Assembly (NCBI RefSeq): GCF_024022995.1
Contig: NZ_CP099582.1
Location: 744,001-808,000 of the forward strand
Direction of reading: 5' to 3'
Origin: Thermococcus aggregans
Lineage (GTDB): Archaea; Methanobacteriota_B; Thermococci; Thermococcales; Thermococcaceae
Length of the DNA: 64,000 bases
Shown here: one piece after another, positions 41,609 through 50,017 of the stretch
Layout: each line of letters opens with the position of its first letter
How positions within the stretch are numbered: the first letter of the stretch is position 1
Program-made: the position numbers and the translations under genes
Notes under the pieces: model-generated
Told to the model about the DNA's origin: nothing
Databases searched by the model: none
The model's input: only the letters and a program-made list of their open reading frames with translations

Positions 41609-41884
41609 TTCTCTCACCTCCTTTCTTTTTTGAGCTCTCACTCGAATATTATTAAATTAATCAGTTTAAAAACATTTTGAGGCCTTTTTTTAGCTATGAA
41701 TGAGCACCAAAATACAAAACTCCCGTAAAAAAGGCAGGATGACTATGTTTAAGGTTCAATGCACATATTTTGACAATTAAAAGAGCTCTTCGGAGATTTC
41801 TTTCTTCAAATGGATACGTCAATACAATGATTAAAGACCTAAGGATTATAAACCTACGAACAGCCTTACATATGGTGGAGAAAA
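41609..41884. other. Spacer between micro-ORF and SRP54 gene
   Basis: About 275 nt, mostly A/T-rich, with the TATA box of the micro-ORF (about 41645-41660, minus) and that of ffh (GGATTATAAACC near 41840-41851, plus, about 35 nt before its ATG). I see no RNA gene or conserved ORF between them. Confidence 0.45.
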
Positions 41885-43231
41885 ATGGTACTGGACAAAC
41901 TCGGCCAGTCACTCAATAATGCCCTGAGAAAACTCGCGCGTGCAAGCAGCGTTGATGAGGCCCTCGTGAGAGAGGTAGTTAGAGATATCCAGAGAGCTCT
42001 GCTTACGAGTGATGTTAACGTTCGTCTCGTTCTTGACCTTACTAAGAAGATTGAAAAAAGGGCTTTAGAAGAAAGGCCACCGGCTGGAGTTTCCAAAAAG
42101 GAGCATATAATCAAGATAGTTTATGAAGAGCTAACTAATTTTTTGGGAAAGGAGGCAAAGCCCATAGAAATAAAAGAAAAACCCACTGTTCTCTTAACGG
42201 TTGGTATTCAAGGATCTGGAAAAACCACAAGTGTGGCAAAACTTGCGAGGTACTTCCAAAAGCATGGGTATAAAGTCGGCCTTGTGTGCTCTGATACTTG
42301 GCGTCCAGGGGCTTATTCCCAGCTAAAACAGCTGGTAGAGCCATATGGAATTGAGGTTTTTGGAAACCCTGAGGAAAAAGATGCAGTGAAGCTTGCTAGA
42401 GAGGGAGTAGAGCAATTCAAGAAGAAAGGTGTAGATGTAATAATAGTTGACTCCGCAGGAAGGCACAAGGAAGAAAAAGGACTCATAGAGGAGATGAAAC
42501 AAATAAGCGAAGCAATTAACCCTCATGAGGTCATCTTGGTAATCGACGGAACAATTGGACAGCAGGCATACAATCAGGCGTTGGCCTTTAAGGAAGCAAC
42601 CCCCATAGGCTCTATAATCGTTACCAAGCTCGATGGTTCGGCAAAGGGTGGAGGTGCCCTCTCTGCTGTTGTAGCCACTGGAGCCCCGATAAAGTTCATC
42701 GGTGTAGGCGAGAAGATAGATGATTTGGAACCCTTTGACCCGAAGCGTTTTGTCTCAAGGCTTTTAGGATTGGGAGACATTCAAGGCTTACTTGAGAAGT
42801 TCGAAGAGCTTAGCAAGGAGACTGAGTTCACAGAAGAAGACGTTGAAAAATTCTTGAAGGGGAAGTTTAGCCTCAAAGACATGTATGCCCAGCTAGAAGC
42901 GATGAGAAAAATGGGACCACTGCAGCAAATACTAAAGATGATCCCCGGATTGGGATACTCCATTCCAGACGAAGTTATTAAGGTCAGTGAAGAGAGATTG
43001 AAAAAGTTTAAGGTCATCATGGACTCTATGACAGAAGAAGAGCTTGAAAATCCTGAGATAATAAACTATTCAAGAATTAAGAGAATAGCGAGAGGTTCTG
43101 GAACAAGCACAAAAGATGTGAAGGAATTGCTCAATCAATACAAGCAAATGAAAAAATTCTTTAAGGGTATGGACAAAAGAAAATTGGCCAAGATGGCCAG
43201 GAAGTTCAACTTTGGAGGGTTAGGCATATGA
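41885..43231 (+). CDS. ffh: Signal recognition particle 54 kDa protein
   Basis: SRP54 GTPase that binds signal peptides and 7S RNA and docks with FtsY at the membrane. 448 aa: N domain ([21 protein letters not shown]), G domain with P-loop [58 protein letters not shown] and the ALTEARGDP-like region; C-terminal methionine-rich M domain ([40 protein letters not shown]) that contacts RNA and signal peptide. GGTGGAG precedes ATG 41885. A small RAM-domain gene follows with a 4-bp overlap. Confidence 0.97.
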   Translation: MVLDKLGQSLNNALRKLARASSVDEALVREVVRDIQRALLTSDVNVRLVLDLTKKIEKRALEERPPAGVSKKEHIIKIVYEELTNFLGKEAKPIEIKEKPTVLLTVGIQGSGKTTSVAKLARYFQKHGYKVGLVCSDTWRPGAYSQLKQLVEPYGIEVFGNPEEKDAVKLAREGVEQFKKKGVDVIIVDSAGRHKEEKGLIEEMKQISEAINPHEVILVIDGTIGQQAYNQALAFKEATPIGSIIVTKLDGSAKGGGALSAVVATGAPIKFIGVGEKIDDLEPFDPKRFVSRLLGLGDIQGLLEKFEELSKETEFTEEDVEKFLKGKFSLKDMYAQLEAMRKMGPLQQILKMIPGLGYSIPDEVIKVSEERLKKFKVIMDSMTEEELENPEIINYSRIKRIARGSGTSTKDVKELLNQYKQMKKFFKGMDKRKLAKMARKFNFGGLGI

Positions 43232-43467
43232 TAGAGGCTTTTGTTCTAATTATTGTAAAGCCCGGAAATGAGGATAAGGTTTATGAGAAGCTAAAGGGCA
43301 CCCCACAGGTAAAGGAGATATACAAGGTCTACGGAGAATATGACATAATTGCGAGGATTGAGGTAGAGAACATTAAAGAGCTGGATCACTTTCACGATGA
43401 AATTTTAAGAAGAATAAACGAGATAGAGATGACCGAAACGTTAATAGCAAGCTCCTACAGGGGTTGA
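43228..43467 (+). CDS. Stand-alone Lrp/AsnC ligand-binding (RAM) domain protein
   Basis: 79-aa protein consisting only of the alpha/beta effector domain of Lrp/AsnC regulators: [38 protein letters not shown] and [13 protein letters not shown]. The DNA-binding half is missing, as in the small stand-alone RAM proteins that form ring oligomers and bind amino acids. Its ATG overlaps the SRP54 stop (ATGA), giving translational coupling to ffh. It may modulate a full-length Lrp regulator such as the one at 45146, but that is inference. Confidence 0.88.
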   Translation: MIEAFVLIIVKPGNEDKVYEKLKGTPQVKEIYKVYGEYDIIARIEVENIKELDHFHDEILRRINEIEMTETLIASSYRG

Positions 43468-43479
43468 GGTGATAGAGTA

Positions 43480-44001
43480 GTGAAGAAAAGGTGGGTAGCA
43501 ACAATAAATTTGGAAAGCCTGCGGGTTGAAAGCGACCCCTCTTTTAGATTTAAATGCCTCCAGTGTGCCCGCTGTTGCATGAACCTTGAGGTACCTCTTA
43601 GAGACGAGGACATCACAAGGATAGAGGATATTGGATTTAACGCGTGGGAATTTGTAGATTATGAAAAGATGTTCTATAGGGGGGACAAATTTCTGGGGTA
43701 CGGAATTAAGAAGAGACCATTTGATGATGCCTGCGTTTTTCTGGGAGAAGATGGAAAGTGTAAGATATATCCCAACCGACCATTGGCATGCAAGCTCTAC
43801 CCCTTTATCCTAGTCAAGCACGGGTTTACAATCGATGTATACGTAAAGGAAGATTCATTCTGTAAAGGTGTCAACCATCCAGATGGAGACCCCATAGACT
43901 TGGACTTTGTAATGAGGTATTTTGGTGAGGTAATATCCGAATATCGACAAAAAATGGGAATTTCCAACCACCAAAATAAACCAGCAAATCTTACAATTTG
44001 A
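43480..44001 (+). CDS. YkgJ-family cysteine cluster protein
   Basis: 173-aa protein with the zinc/iron-sulfur binding pattern of the YkgJ (CxxCxxCC) family: Cys26, 29, 32, 33 (FKCLQCARCC), then Cys85, Cys94, Cys104 (CVFLGEDGKC and PLACKLYPF) and Cys128 (DSFCKG), eight in all. Members bind metal or Fe-S clusters and no reaction is known. Start: GTG 43480 after a GAGGTGATAGAG site. The C-terminus (ISEYRQKMGISNHQNK) is polar. It is 12 nt after the RAM-domain gene and so probably in the ffh transcript. Confidence 0.84.
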   Translation: MKKRWVATINLESLRVESDPSFRFKCLQCARCCMNLEVPLRDEDITRIEDIGFNAWEFVDYEKMFYRGDKFLGYGIKKRPFDDACVFLGEDGKCKIYPNRPLACKLYPFILVKHGFTIDVYVKEDSFCKGVNHPDGDPIDLDFVMRYFGEVISEYRQKMGISNHQNKPANLTI

Positions 44002-44066
44002 CCCAAAACCGAAACTTATTTATACATTTTCTTGTCAATGTTATCTTACCAGCAGGAGGTGAGAGC

Positions 44067-44780
44067 TTGAGTCAAATAGAAGCAGTTAAAGAGAAACTTC
44101 GCGTCATCAGGATTTTAAGGCTTCTAAAAAAGAGCTACACCTATGAGGAGCTCTCAAGGATTACTGGACTCCCCATAACGGTACTTAACAGATACGTTAG
44201 GGGGAAGGTGCTCCCAAGTACCAAACGTGCTAAAGAACTAATAGAGATTCTTTCTCCTTATGTGAATCTTGAGGAAGAAGTTAGAAAGAGAATAGTTTTT
44301 GATAAGCATGGATTGTTTGATAACCTGAAAATCCTCAGCGATACAGATTTAATGAGTCTTATTGCTGAAAATGTTGCCTCAAAGTACATGGAAATAGACA
44401 TAGACAAAATATTAACGGCTGCAACGGATGGTATTCCTTTAGCAGTCCACATCGGAAACGAGCTTGGAGTAGATGTAGTCTACGCAAAGAAAAAGAAAGA
44501 AGTTGGTGTTGAGAAGTTTTACGAGGTCAATTATGTCTCAAGTTCTTCGGGAAGCGTTATGACGCTTTATCTCCCTTCTTGGGCCATTAAAAAAGGAGAC
44601 AAAGTCCTCATAGTCGACGACGTTGTGAGGAGTGGAGAAACTCAAAGGGCCCTCATAGAGATGTGCAGGCAGGCAACTGCAACGCCTGTAGGAATGTTCT
44701 TCCTTATAAGTGCCGGCAATGCAATAGACAGAATAAAGGAAGAATACAACATCCCTGTGGAAGTTATGGTAAGGCTTTGA
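44067..44780 (+). CDS. PRTase-like transcriptional regulator, GfcR/PyrE-like
   Basis: About 237 aa. The N-terminus is a helix-turn-helix (LRLLKKSYTYEELSRITGLP, then ITVLNRYVRGKVLPS) and the C-terminal 170 residues form a phosphoribosyltransferase fold with PRPP loop VLIVDDVVRSGETQRALIEM. This pairing is that of GfcR-type regulators, which act as transcription factors and not as orotate phosphoribosyltransferase. It may respond to a phosphorylated sugar or nucleotide. Start: TTG 44067, 5 nt after GGAGGTGA, is preferred; the frame is open further upstream from 43998, but that would extend over the gene's own leader. Confidence 0.82.
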   Translation: MSQIEAVKEKLRVIRILRLLKKSYTYEELSRITGLPITVLNRYVRGKVLPSTKRAKELIEILSPYVNLEEEVRKRIVFDKHGLFDNLKILSDTDLMSLIAENVASKYMEIDIDKILTAATDGIPLAVHIGNELGVDVVYAKKKKEVGVEKFYEVNYVSSSSGSVMTLYLPSWAIKKGDKVLIVDDVVRSGETQRALIEMCRQATATPVGMFFLISAGNAIDRIKEEYNIPVEVMVRL

Positions 44781-44812
44781 TCCTTCATTATTTATTATTT
44801 GGAGGACTTCAA

Positions 44813-45157
44813 ATGGAGAATTTAGAAAACGAAGATAGATTCATGATATATAATGTGGACGGAAAAAGCATAATGGTGAAAGCAAGGCTCAGTGAAGAGT
44901 TTGACTTTGTTTGCAGTGAAGAAGAATGTGGGAAGAGGCTGGAGCTCCACGGTGTTATAAAAATTGTGCCTCTTCAAGAATATTGGAAAGTCCTAAAAGA
45001 GACTGTGAACGAAAATGAGGAATTTCACGTTATAGAAACCCTAAATCCCATACCGCTTATTTTCGAAGGCACAGTAAATGGAAAAAGAGTAAAGCTACCA
45101 GTTGAAACTCTGCAGAGCCTAGCAAGAAGATTCGTGAGAAATTTCCTAGACCTTTAG
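44813..45157 (+). CDS. Hypothetical archaeal protein
   Basis: 114-aa unrecognised protein. MIYNVDGKSIMVKARLSEEFDFVCSEEECGKRLELHG at the start and HVIETLNPIPLIFEGTVNGKRVKLPVETLQSL at the end suggest a small beta-rich domain plus a C-terminal helix. The two cysteines near residue 40 are too few for a zinc site. ATG 44813 has GGAGGACTTCAA upstream and TTTATTATT before it. Its 3' end overlaps the convergent Lrp-family gene by 12 bp. Homologues are expected in Thermococcales by context only; function unknown. Confidence 0.65.
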   Translation: MENLENEDRFMIYNVDGKSIMVKARLSEEFDFVCSEEECGKRLELHGVIKIVPLQEYWKVLKETVNENEEFHVIETLNPIPLIFEGTVNGKRVKLPVETLQSLARRFVRNFLDL

Positions 45158-45589
45158 CGTTAAGTCCTCTTTAACTATATCCATCGCGACATGAGTGTAC
45201 GTCTTTTCCACGCCATCTATTCTCAAAAGCTTTTTGACGAATTTATTCATATCTTCCCTTCCTTTGAATTTTGCAATGACTATTATGTCATACTCTCCCG
45301 TAACATCGTAAACGCACACCACATGGGGGTCTTTGGCTATTTCCTTTTCAATATCAATGATTCTCTTTCCTTGAGCTTTAACCCCAATTATCGTCGTAAG
45401 GTCATACCCCAGCTTAGCGTAATCTAACTTTGGAGCAAATCCCAGGATTACACCCTCTTCCTCGAGCCTCTTTATCCTGTTATATACTGTTCCCACGGCA
45501 ACTCCGACTTCTTTCGCTATCTCTCTATAGGAAAGCCGGGCATCTTTTTGAAGAATGGAAATTATTTTTCTATCCAGCTCATCCACCAT
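45146..45589 (-). CDS. Lrp/AsnC-family transcriptional regulator
   Basis: 147-aa regulator with the full Lrp layout: winged HTH at the N-terminus (MVDELDRKIISILQKDARLSYREIAKEVGVAVGTVYNRIKRL, split over the HTH and linker) and the RAM effector domain (TTIIGVKAQGKRIIDIEKEI, VYDVTGEYDIIVIAKFKG, YTHVAMDIVKEDLTLKV). It binds DNA as dimers to octamers and responds to an amino acid. The frame extends to 45682, but ATG 45589 has a GGTGTGGCTG site and matches the family start. It faces tRNA-Arg, and its own leader contains a GTTTATAAAT-like TATA. Confidence 0.9.
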   Translation of the reverse strand: MVDELDRKIISILQKDARLSYREIAKEVGVAVGTVYNRIKRLEEEGVILGFAPKLDYAKLGYDLTTIIGVKAQGKRIIDIEKEIAKDPHVVCVYDVTGEYDIIVIAKFKGREDMNKFVKKLLRIDGVEKTYTHVAMDIVKEDLTLKV

Positions 45590-45703
45590 CAGCCACACCA
45601 GTGAAACTTTTAAGAGGGAGTTTAAATACCCTTTGATTTTTGTTAAATTATTTTGTTTAACAAAAGGTTTATAAATCGACAAGAGAGGATAAAAAACGGG
45701 AAT

Positions 45704-45781
45704 GGACCGGTAGCCTAGCCAGGATAGGGCATCGGCCTCCTAAGCCGAGGGTCCGGGGTTCAAATCCCCGCCGGTCCGCCA
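45704..45781 (+). tRNA. tRNA-Arg (anticodon CCT)
   Basis: Acceptor GGACCGG pairs with CCGGTCC; anticodon stem TCGGC/GCCGA with loop CTCCTAA gives anticodon CCT (AGG codon, Arg). The T arm is GTCCGGGGTTCAAATCCCCG. Discriminator G and a genome-encoded CCA (45779-45781). No intron. GGTTTATAAATC about 30 nt upstream is the likely TATA box. Confidence 0.97.
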
Positions 45782-45861
45782 TAAATTCGTTTCTTGATCA
45801 GGTTTTAAAGTTCTGAAGCAAGAAAAAAGATTTTTACTAAGAAGAGCTCAAAAAACTGTTC

Positions 45862-45918
45862 TGTCTCAGATGTGATGGCCATCATCACCCTTCAGTGCCG
45901 GGCTCGACCATCATCGAC
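45862..45918 (-). ncRNA. C/D box guide sRNA 2
   Basis: On the minus strand: box C ATGATGG (45914-45908), guide TCGAGCCCGGCA, D' CTGA (45895-45892), 3-nt spacer AGG, perfect C' GTGATGA (45888-45882), guide TGGCCATCACAT, box D CTGA (45869-45866). Length and 3-nt D'-C' spacing match sRNA 1 and 3. Targets predicted by complementarity are UGCCGGGCUCGA (D') and AUGUGAUGGCCA (D); I could not place them in rRNA or tRNA from memory. A TATA-like CTCTTAAG lies about 30 nt upstream. Confidence 0.82.
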
Positions 45919-45998
45919 ATTGATACATATTCCCAGAAACTTAAGAGTTTTTCGACAAAGTTAAAAACTTCTACAAGGATTCTTTTCTGGTGATGCTC

Positions 45999-46202
45999 AT
46001 GATCAAAATCAAAGTCATTGGGAGAAAAATAGAGAAAGAGCTGGAGTATCAAGAGGGCATGAAAGTCAAAGACGTCCTAAGGGCAGTAGGATTCAACACA
46101 GAAAGTGCCATAGCCAAGGTAAACGGAAAAGTTGCCTTAGAGGATGATCCCGTTAAAGACAACGATTACGTTGAAATCATCCCAGTAGTGTCTGGAGGAT
46201 AA
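45999..46202 (+). CDS. ThiS/MoaD-like ubiquitin-fold protein
   Basis: 67-aa small sulfur-carrier type protein with the beta-grasp pattern and a C-terminal Gly-Gly: KIKVIGRKIEKELEY, KVKDVLRAVGFNTESAIAKVNGKVA and YVEIIPVVSGG at the end. The Gly-Gly end can be adenylated and thiocarboxylated for thiamine, molybdopterin or tRNA thiolation, or conjugated to lysines as a SAMP-like modifier. Which of these applies is not shown. The frame opens at GTG 45990, but GGTGATGCTC is placed for ATG 45999. No partner enzyme (ThiF/MoeB-like) is adjacent. Confidence 0.88.
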   Translation: MIKIKVIGRKIEKELEYQEGMKVKDVLRAVGFNTESAIAKVNGKVALEDDPVKDNDYVEIIPVVSGG

Positions 46203-46275
46203 ACGGCTTCCCCAAATTCTTCCAAATTTTGAAGAACTGCTTCAGCCAAAAGAATAAATGGTTGAAAGAAAGAAA

Positions 46276-47469
46276 TCATCCAAGCCTTTCTTTCATGAAC
46301 TTCTCTAAGTTGTCCATGGCCTCTTCTAAGACAGGCACTGGTGGTAGGAATATTGAGCGGAAGTGCATTTCTCCACCTTCTCCAAAGCCAGATCCATGAA
46401 CAAAGAGCACATGGGCGTTGTGAAGCACGTCAAGGACGAACTCCTTGTCACTCTTCCATGGTCCCTCTTCAATCTTGGGGAAGATGTAGAATGCTCCCTG
46501 GGGCTTTTGTGTGCTTATTCCAGGCATCTCGCTAAGGCGCTTGTAGATGTAGTCTCTCCTCTCTTTGAGCTTCGCCATGTACTCCTCAAGGTAGTCCATG
46601 GGGCCCCTAAGCCCTGCTATTGCCGCTTTTTGAGCTGGGGTGTTCGGACAGATCCTTATCCTTGCGAGCTTCCCTATAGCTTCTCTAACTTCGGCAAGTT
46701 TGTTCTCTGGGTCTACGAAATACATGTAGCCTAATCTCCATCCCGTTGCGAAGTAAATCTTCGAGAGACCGTTCATGACGATAACGGGAACGTCTTTAGT
46801 TAGGGAACCCGGAGAAACGTGCTTTCCTTCGTAGGTCATGAGGTCATAGATTTCATCGCTTATTATTGGCAAATCATACTCTCCGGCGAGGTCAATTATC
46901 TCCTTAAGGGTCTTCTTTTCGTAGAGGGCTCCAGTTGGGTTGTTTGGGTTTATAACGGCTATTGCCTTGGTTTTGTCGGTTATCTTTTTCCTCATATCGT
47001 CTATATCCGGTTGCCATCCTTCCTCTTCAATGGTTCTGTAGGCCTTGGGCACGCCACCATAAAACTTAACTAAGCCGACATACGGCGGATAGCTTGGGCC
47101 GGGGATCAATATCTCTTCGCCTCCATCGATAAGGGCGCCAAAGATAAATTGCAAGGCTTCAGTAACAGCCGCTGTAACTTGGACATCTTCGGGGGTAATA
47201 TCAACACCGTTCTTTTTCTTTTCCCTCTCAACGATAGCCTCTCTAAGCTCTCTATCTCCCTCACTATCGCCATAATAGTTGTGTCCTTCCATTATTGCTT
47301 CACAGTATGCCTTTTTCATATGCTCTGGTGGCTGAAAATCAAACTTCACCGGATCACCGATGTTGAGCTTGATAATTTTTATTCCTTGCTTTTCAAGCTC
47401 CCTTGCGGGCAAAACAACATCCCTAATGGCATATTCAATACTCATTGCCCGTTTTGACGCTTTAATCAT
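46276..47469 (-). CDS. alaT: Alanine aminotransferase, class I aminotransferase fold
   Basis: PLP-dependent transaminase of 397 aa, resembling the alanine aminotransferase of P. furiosus that interconverts pyruvate/glutamate and alanine/2-oxoglutarate and serves to excrete reductant as alanine. Motifs: INPNNPTGALY, SDEIYDLMTYEG, the PLP lysine Lys237 in NGLSKIYFATGWRLGY, and the C-terminal substrate arginine region MHFRSIFLPP. The frame starts at 47484, but GGGAGGTGTGGCT directly precedes ATG 47469. It is a single gene. The AlaT name rests on similarity recalled from P. furiosus; other 2-oxoacids may also be used. Confidence 0.88.
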   Translation of the reverse strand: MIKASKRAMSIEYAIRDVVLPARELEKQGIKIIKLNIGDPVKFDFQPPEHMKKAYCEAIMEGHNYYGDSEGDRELREAIVEREKKKNGVDITPEDVQVTAAVTEALQFIFGALIDGGEEILIPGPSYPPYVGLVKFYGGVPKAYRTIEEEGWQPDIDDMRKKITDKTKAIAVINPNNPTGALYEKKTLKEIIDLAGEYDLPIISDEIYDLMTYEGKHVSPGSLTKDVPVIVMNGLSKIYFATGWRLGYMYFVDPENKLAEVREAIGKLARIRICPNTPAQKAAIAGLRGPMDYLEEYMAKLKERRDYIYKRLSEMPGISTQKPQGAFYIFPKIEEGPWKSDKEFVLDVLHNAHVLFVHGSGFGEGGEMHFRSIFLPPVPVLEEAMDNLEKFMKERLG

Positions 47470-47584
47470 AGCCACACCTCCCATGTATGTCAGAATATAT
47501 TAGTCTTACAAGCATAAAAGTTTTTTCCAAAATTACGGGTGGGGTTTAAAGATAGCTTTAAAAGATGAGAAGCATAGCTATTTC

Positions 47585-47642
47585 AGGCGATGACGATTAG
47601 CAAGCATACTGAGAAGTGATGACGTGAACACCCTCCGAGCCC
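47585..47642 (+). ncRNA. C/D box guide sRNA 3
   Basis: Box C GCGATGA (47587-47593), a 15-nt guide, D' CTGA (47609-47612), 3-nt spacer, perfect C' GTGATGA (47616-47622), guide CGTGAACACCCT, and a D box that is CCGA (47635-47638) instead of CTGA. TATA-like GCTTTAAAAG lies about 25 nt before box C. It fills the gap between alaT and hypD. Guide complements: UAUGCUUGCUAA and AGGGUGUUCACG; not placed. Confidence 0.75.
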
Positions 47643-47673
47643 TTCTATTTTTCAAAATGAAGCAAAAAGGAGC

Positions 47674-48783
47674 TTAAAATAGTGCGCCGTATTTGTAGAA
47701 TATTTGGCAAGTTCCTTCGTAAGAAACCATGCAAGGCCCCACGGGATTCCTTGGAGTGCATTTCTTTCCAAACAGAGGACATTGCGTCGGCAATGCTAAC
47801 CCTCTAAGTATGGCTCCGCATATACATCCCTTCTCTAGATCAGGCAGCTCTGGAGGCTTGACCTTATAAAATGTCCTTATCTCATAGTCTTTGTATTCCT
47901 TCTTGAGCTCCAGTCCGCTTTTTGGTATTACTCCCAATGCCCTCCACTTAGCATCAACGACGTCAAAGAGAGCCTTTATAGTTTTCTGGGCTTCAACGTT
48001 ACCCTCATATTTTACGACCCTCGTGTACTGGTTCTCTATCTTTACTTCCCCTTTTCTTATCATTCTAAGGAGCATGAAAACGCCCATAAGGAAGTCAACA
48101 GGTTCAAAACCCGCAACCACCTGAGGAACTCCGTATTCTGTGGTTATGTACTCCCATCCCTTGACCCCTATTATCGTGGACACGTGCCCGGGATCAATAA
48201 GGCCATCAAAAACTGTCCCCTGCTTAATCAATGCTTCCACGGCAGGTGGAGTTAAACGGTGTACTGAATAAATCTTAAAGTTCTCTATTCCCCTATCGAT
48301 TGCTTCCTTTAGTATTCCAGCCGCAGGAGCGGTTGTTGTTTCAAACCCGGGAGAAAAGTGAACCACGAGCTTATCTTTCTCTTTCAGTGCTATCTTATAG
48401 GAGTCATAAATCGAGTAAACAATTCTAACATCAAAACCCTCGCTCCTTAAGTCGGCAAAACTCCCCATTGCAGTGGGAATTTTATACATGTCCCCAAAGG
48501 TTGTGAGAATTATCTCTTCCCCTTCTTCCTTTGCCATGCGCATTATTTCCATCATTGTTGCAATGTCCTCGGCAGGAGTTATACAAACGGGACACCCTGG
48601 GCCGCTCATTACCTTAACGTTCTCCGGCAGAAGTGAGCGTATTCCACTCCTTGTTACCGTATCTTCATGCGTTCCACACACGTGCATTAACTTTACTTCC
48701 CTGCCTATCCTCTCTGCTTCTCGTTTTATTCCTTGGAGAATCTTCTGAGCTAGCTCTTTATCCTGAAAGATCGAAAGCTCCAT
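47674..48783 (-). CDS. hypD: Hydrogenase maturation protein HypD
   Basis: Scaffold Fe-S protein on which the Fe(CN)2CO group of [NiFe]-hydrogenase is assembled together with HypC and HypE. 369 aa. Conserved features: MHVCGTHEDTVTRSGIRSLLPE, GPGCPVCITP (active cysteines), FSPGFETTTAPAAG, GFEPVDFL and the C-terminal Fe-S cysteine cluster CICGAILRG, CPLFGKKCTPRNPVGPCMVSYEGTC. ATG 48783 is used because it follows GGAGTGAGC; GTG 48789 is the upstream alternative. It overlaps the hypC stop region, so the two are translationally coupled. The other hyp genes are not in the window. Confidence 0.95.
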   Translation of the reverse strand: MELSIFQDKELAQKILQGIKREAERIGREVKLMHVCGTHEDTVTRSGIRSLLPENVKVMSGPGCPVCITPAEDIATMMEIMRMAKEEGEEIILTTFGDMYKIPTAMGSFADLRSEGFDVRIVYSIYDSYKIALKEKDKLVVHFSPGFETTTAPAAGILKEAIDRGIENFKIYSVHRLTPPAVEALIKQGTVFDGLIDPGHVSTIIGVKGWEYITTEYGVPQVVAGFEPVDFLMGVFMLLRMIRKGEVKIENQYTRVVKYEGNVEAQKTIKALFDVVDAKWRALGVIPKSGLELKKEYKDYEIRTFYKVKPPELPDLEKGCICGAILRGLALPTQCPLFGKKCTPRNPVGPCMVSYEGTCQIFYKYGALF

Positions 48784-48785
48784 GC

Positions 48786-49010
48786 TCACTCCTCCATAGC
48801 TTTCATGACCTCTTCCCAGGCTTTCAAGCTTTCCAAAGCAGCTTTCTCATCAAGTTTTTCAATGGCAAATCCAGTGTGGACTATAACGTAATCGCCAACT
48901 TTAACATCCTTCACGAAGTCTATGCGCGCTTCTCTCCTAACCCCGCCAAAATCAACTATTGCAACGTTATCCTTAATTTCAATTACTTTAGCCGGCATCG
49001 CCAGACACAT
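48786..49010 (-). CDS. hypC: Hydrogenase maturation chaperone HypC
   Basis: Small HypC/HybG chaperone that with HypD carries the Fe(CN)2CO group to the hydrogenase large subunit. 74 aa. The invariant N-terminus Met-Cys-Leu-Ala-Met-Pro-Ala is obtained only from ATG 49010 (Cys at position 2 is needed for binding HypD), so the ORF start at 49019 is rejected; GGTGGAG precedes. YVIVHTGFAIEKLDEKAA is the typical C-terminal segment. A GTTTAAAAAC TATA element lies about 40 nt upstream of the start. Confidence 0.95.
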   Translation of the reverse strand: MCLAMPAKVIEIKDNVAIVDFGGVRREARIDFVKDVKVGDYVIVHTGFAIEKLDEKAALESLKAWEEVMKAMEE

Positions 49011-49088
49011 TTTCTCCACCTAATCAAAACTTATAGAAGGGAGTTTTTAAACTCTTTTTAAACCATAGGTTGTTCACGAACCCGTGTA

Positions 49089-49970
49089 TCATAGAAGCCC
49101 TATTTCAATCAGGGTCTTCTCTATGTCCCTAATGGCTTCTTCATCAAGGGGCAAAGCCGGCATTCTTGGATAGCCGACTTCAAGGCCAAGCATCCTCATA
49201 GCCTCTTTTATCGCACTTATCTGGTTGTACTTTTTGACAACAACCTCGTTGAGGTAGTTTATCATGATCTGCAGCTTTCTTGCCCTCTCATACCTCTTTT
49301 CAAGAAATGCGTTGTAGAGTTCAACGCAAAGTCTCGGGGCAACGTTTGCAACCGCAACAACCGCCCCATGTGCTCCTAAGACCCATGAGGGATACATAAC
49401 ATCCGCAGTCCCCGCTAAAATGCTTATCTTATCCCCAACTCTTCTTATAAGCTCTGTTATTCTTCCTATTGATCCGCTTGAGTCTTTTATTCCAACTATA
49501 TTGGAATGCTCATTCACGAGCTTTTCAATGACTCCCAAATCTATGTTGATTGTGGTGAACTTTGGAACGTTATAGAGCAGAATTGGAGCTTCCACCTCGT
49601 AGGCAATTCGGGAGTAATGGGCGAAGAGCTCCCTTTTGTCAGGCTTGAAGTAGTAAGGCGGGGCTATTAAGAGGGCATCCACTCCGATATCCCAGGCTTC
49701 CTTTGCAAGCTTTATCGTTTCTCTGGTTGAATTTTCAGCGACACCGGCTATGACGGGGATTGGCGATTCTTCTCGAACAATCTTAAGAACCCTAAGCTTT
49801 TCTTCAAAACTTAGATATGGGAACTCTCCGTTGCTTCCCAAAGTTACCAAGCCGTTTAGTCCAGCATCTGCAAAATAGTGGACAAGCTCACGCAGCATTT
49901 CTTCGTTTATTTTCTCTTCATCGTCAAACGGGGTCACATGGGGGACAAAAACTCCTTCAAACATAGGCAT
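49089..49970 (-). CDS. DapA/NAL-family aldolase-type lyase
   Basis: Class I aldolase-fold enzyme of 293 aa resembling dihydrodipicolinate synthase, N-acetylneuraminate lyase and 2-keto-3-deoxygluconate aldolase. Key residues are visible: GSNGEFPYLSFEEKLRVLKI, the tyrosine motif LLYNVPKFTTINI and the Schiff-base lysine in IVGIKDSSGSIGR. Since Thermococcales make lysine, where they do, by the aminoadipate-type route, a role in sugar acid or 4-hydroxy-2-oxoglutarate cleavage is as likely as DHDPS. The start could be ATG 49970 or 49964. A GTTTAATTA element is roughly 25-30 nt upstream, so the mRNA may be leaderless. Confidence 0.85.
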   Translation of the reverse strand: MPMFEGVFVPHVTPFDDEEKINEEMLRELVHYFADAGLNGLVTLGSNGEFPYLSFEEKLRVLKIVREESPIPVIAGVAENSTRETIKLAKEAWDIGVDALLIAPPYYFKPDKRELFAHYSRIAYEVEAPILLYNVPKFTTINIDLGVIEKLVNEHSNIVGIKDSSGSIGRITELIRRVGDKISILAGTADVMYPSWVLGAHGAVVAVANVAPRLCVELYNAFLEKRYERARKLQIMINYLNEVVVKKYNQISAIKEAMRMLGLEVGYPRMPALPLDEEAIRDIEKTLIEIGLL

Positions 49971-50017
49971 CAATTTAAAAAGGGACTTTACCTAATTAAA
50001 CCTTACGGTGAAAAGGG

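Noticed and set aside
41694-41912. 72-aa minus frame across the ffh start
   Set aside because: Overlaps the ffh promoter and start; no ribosome site.
43998-44066. Upstream start of the GfcR-like regulator (23 extra residues)
   Set aside because: TTG 44067 has GGAGGTGA at ideal spacing; the extension covers the likely promoter (CTTATTTATAC).
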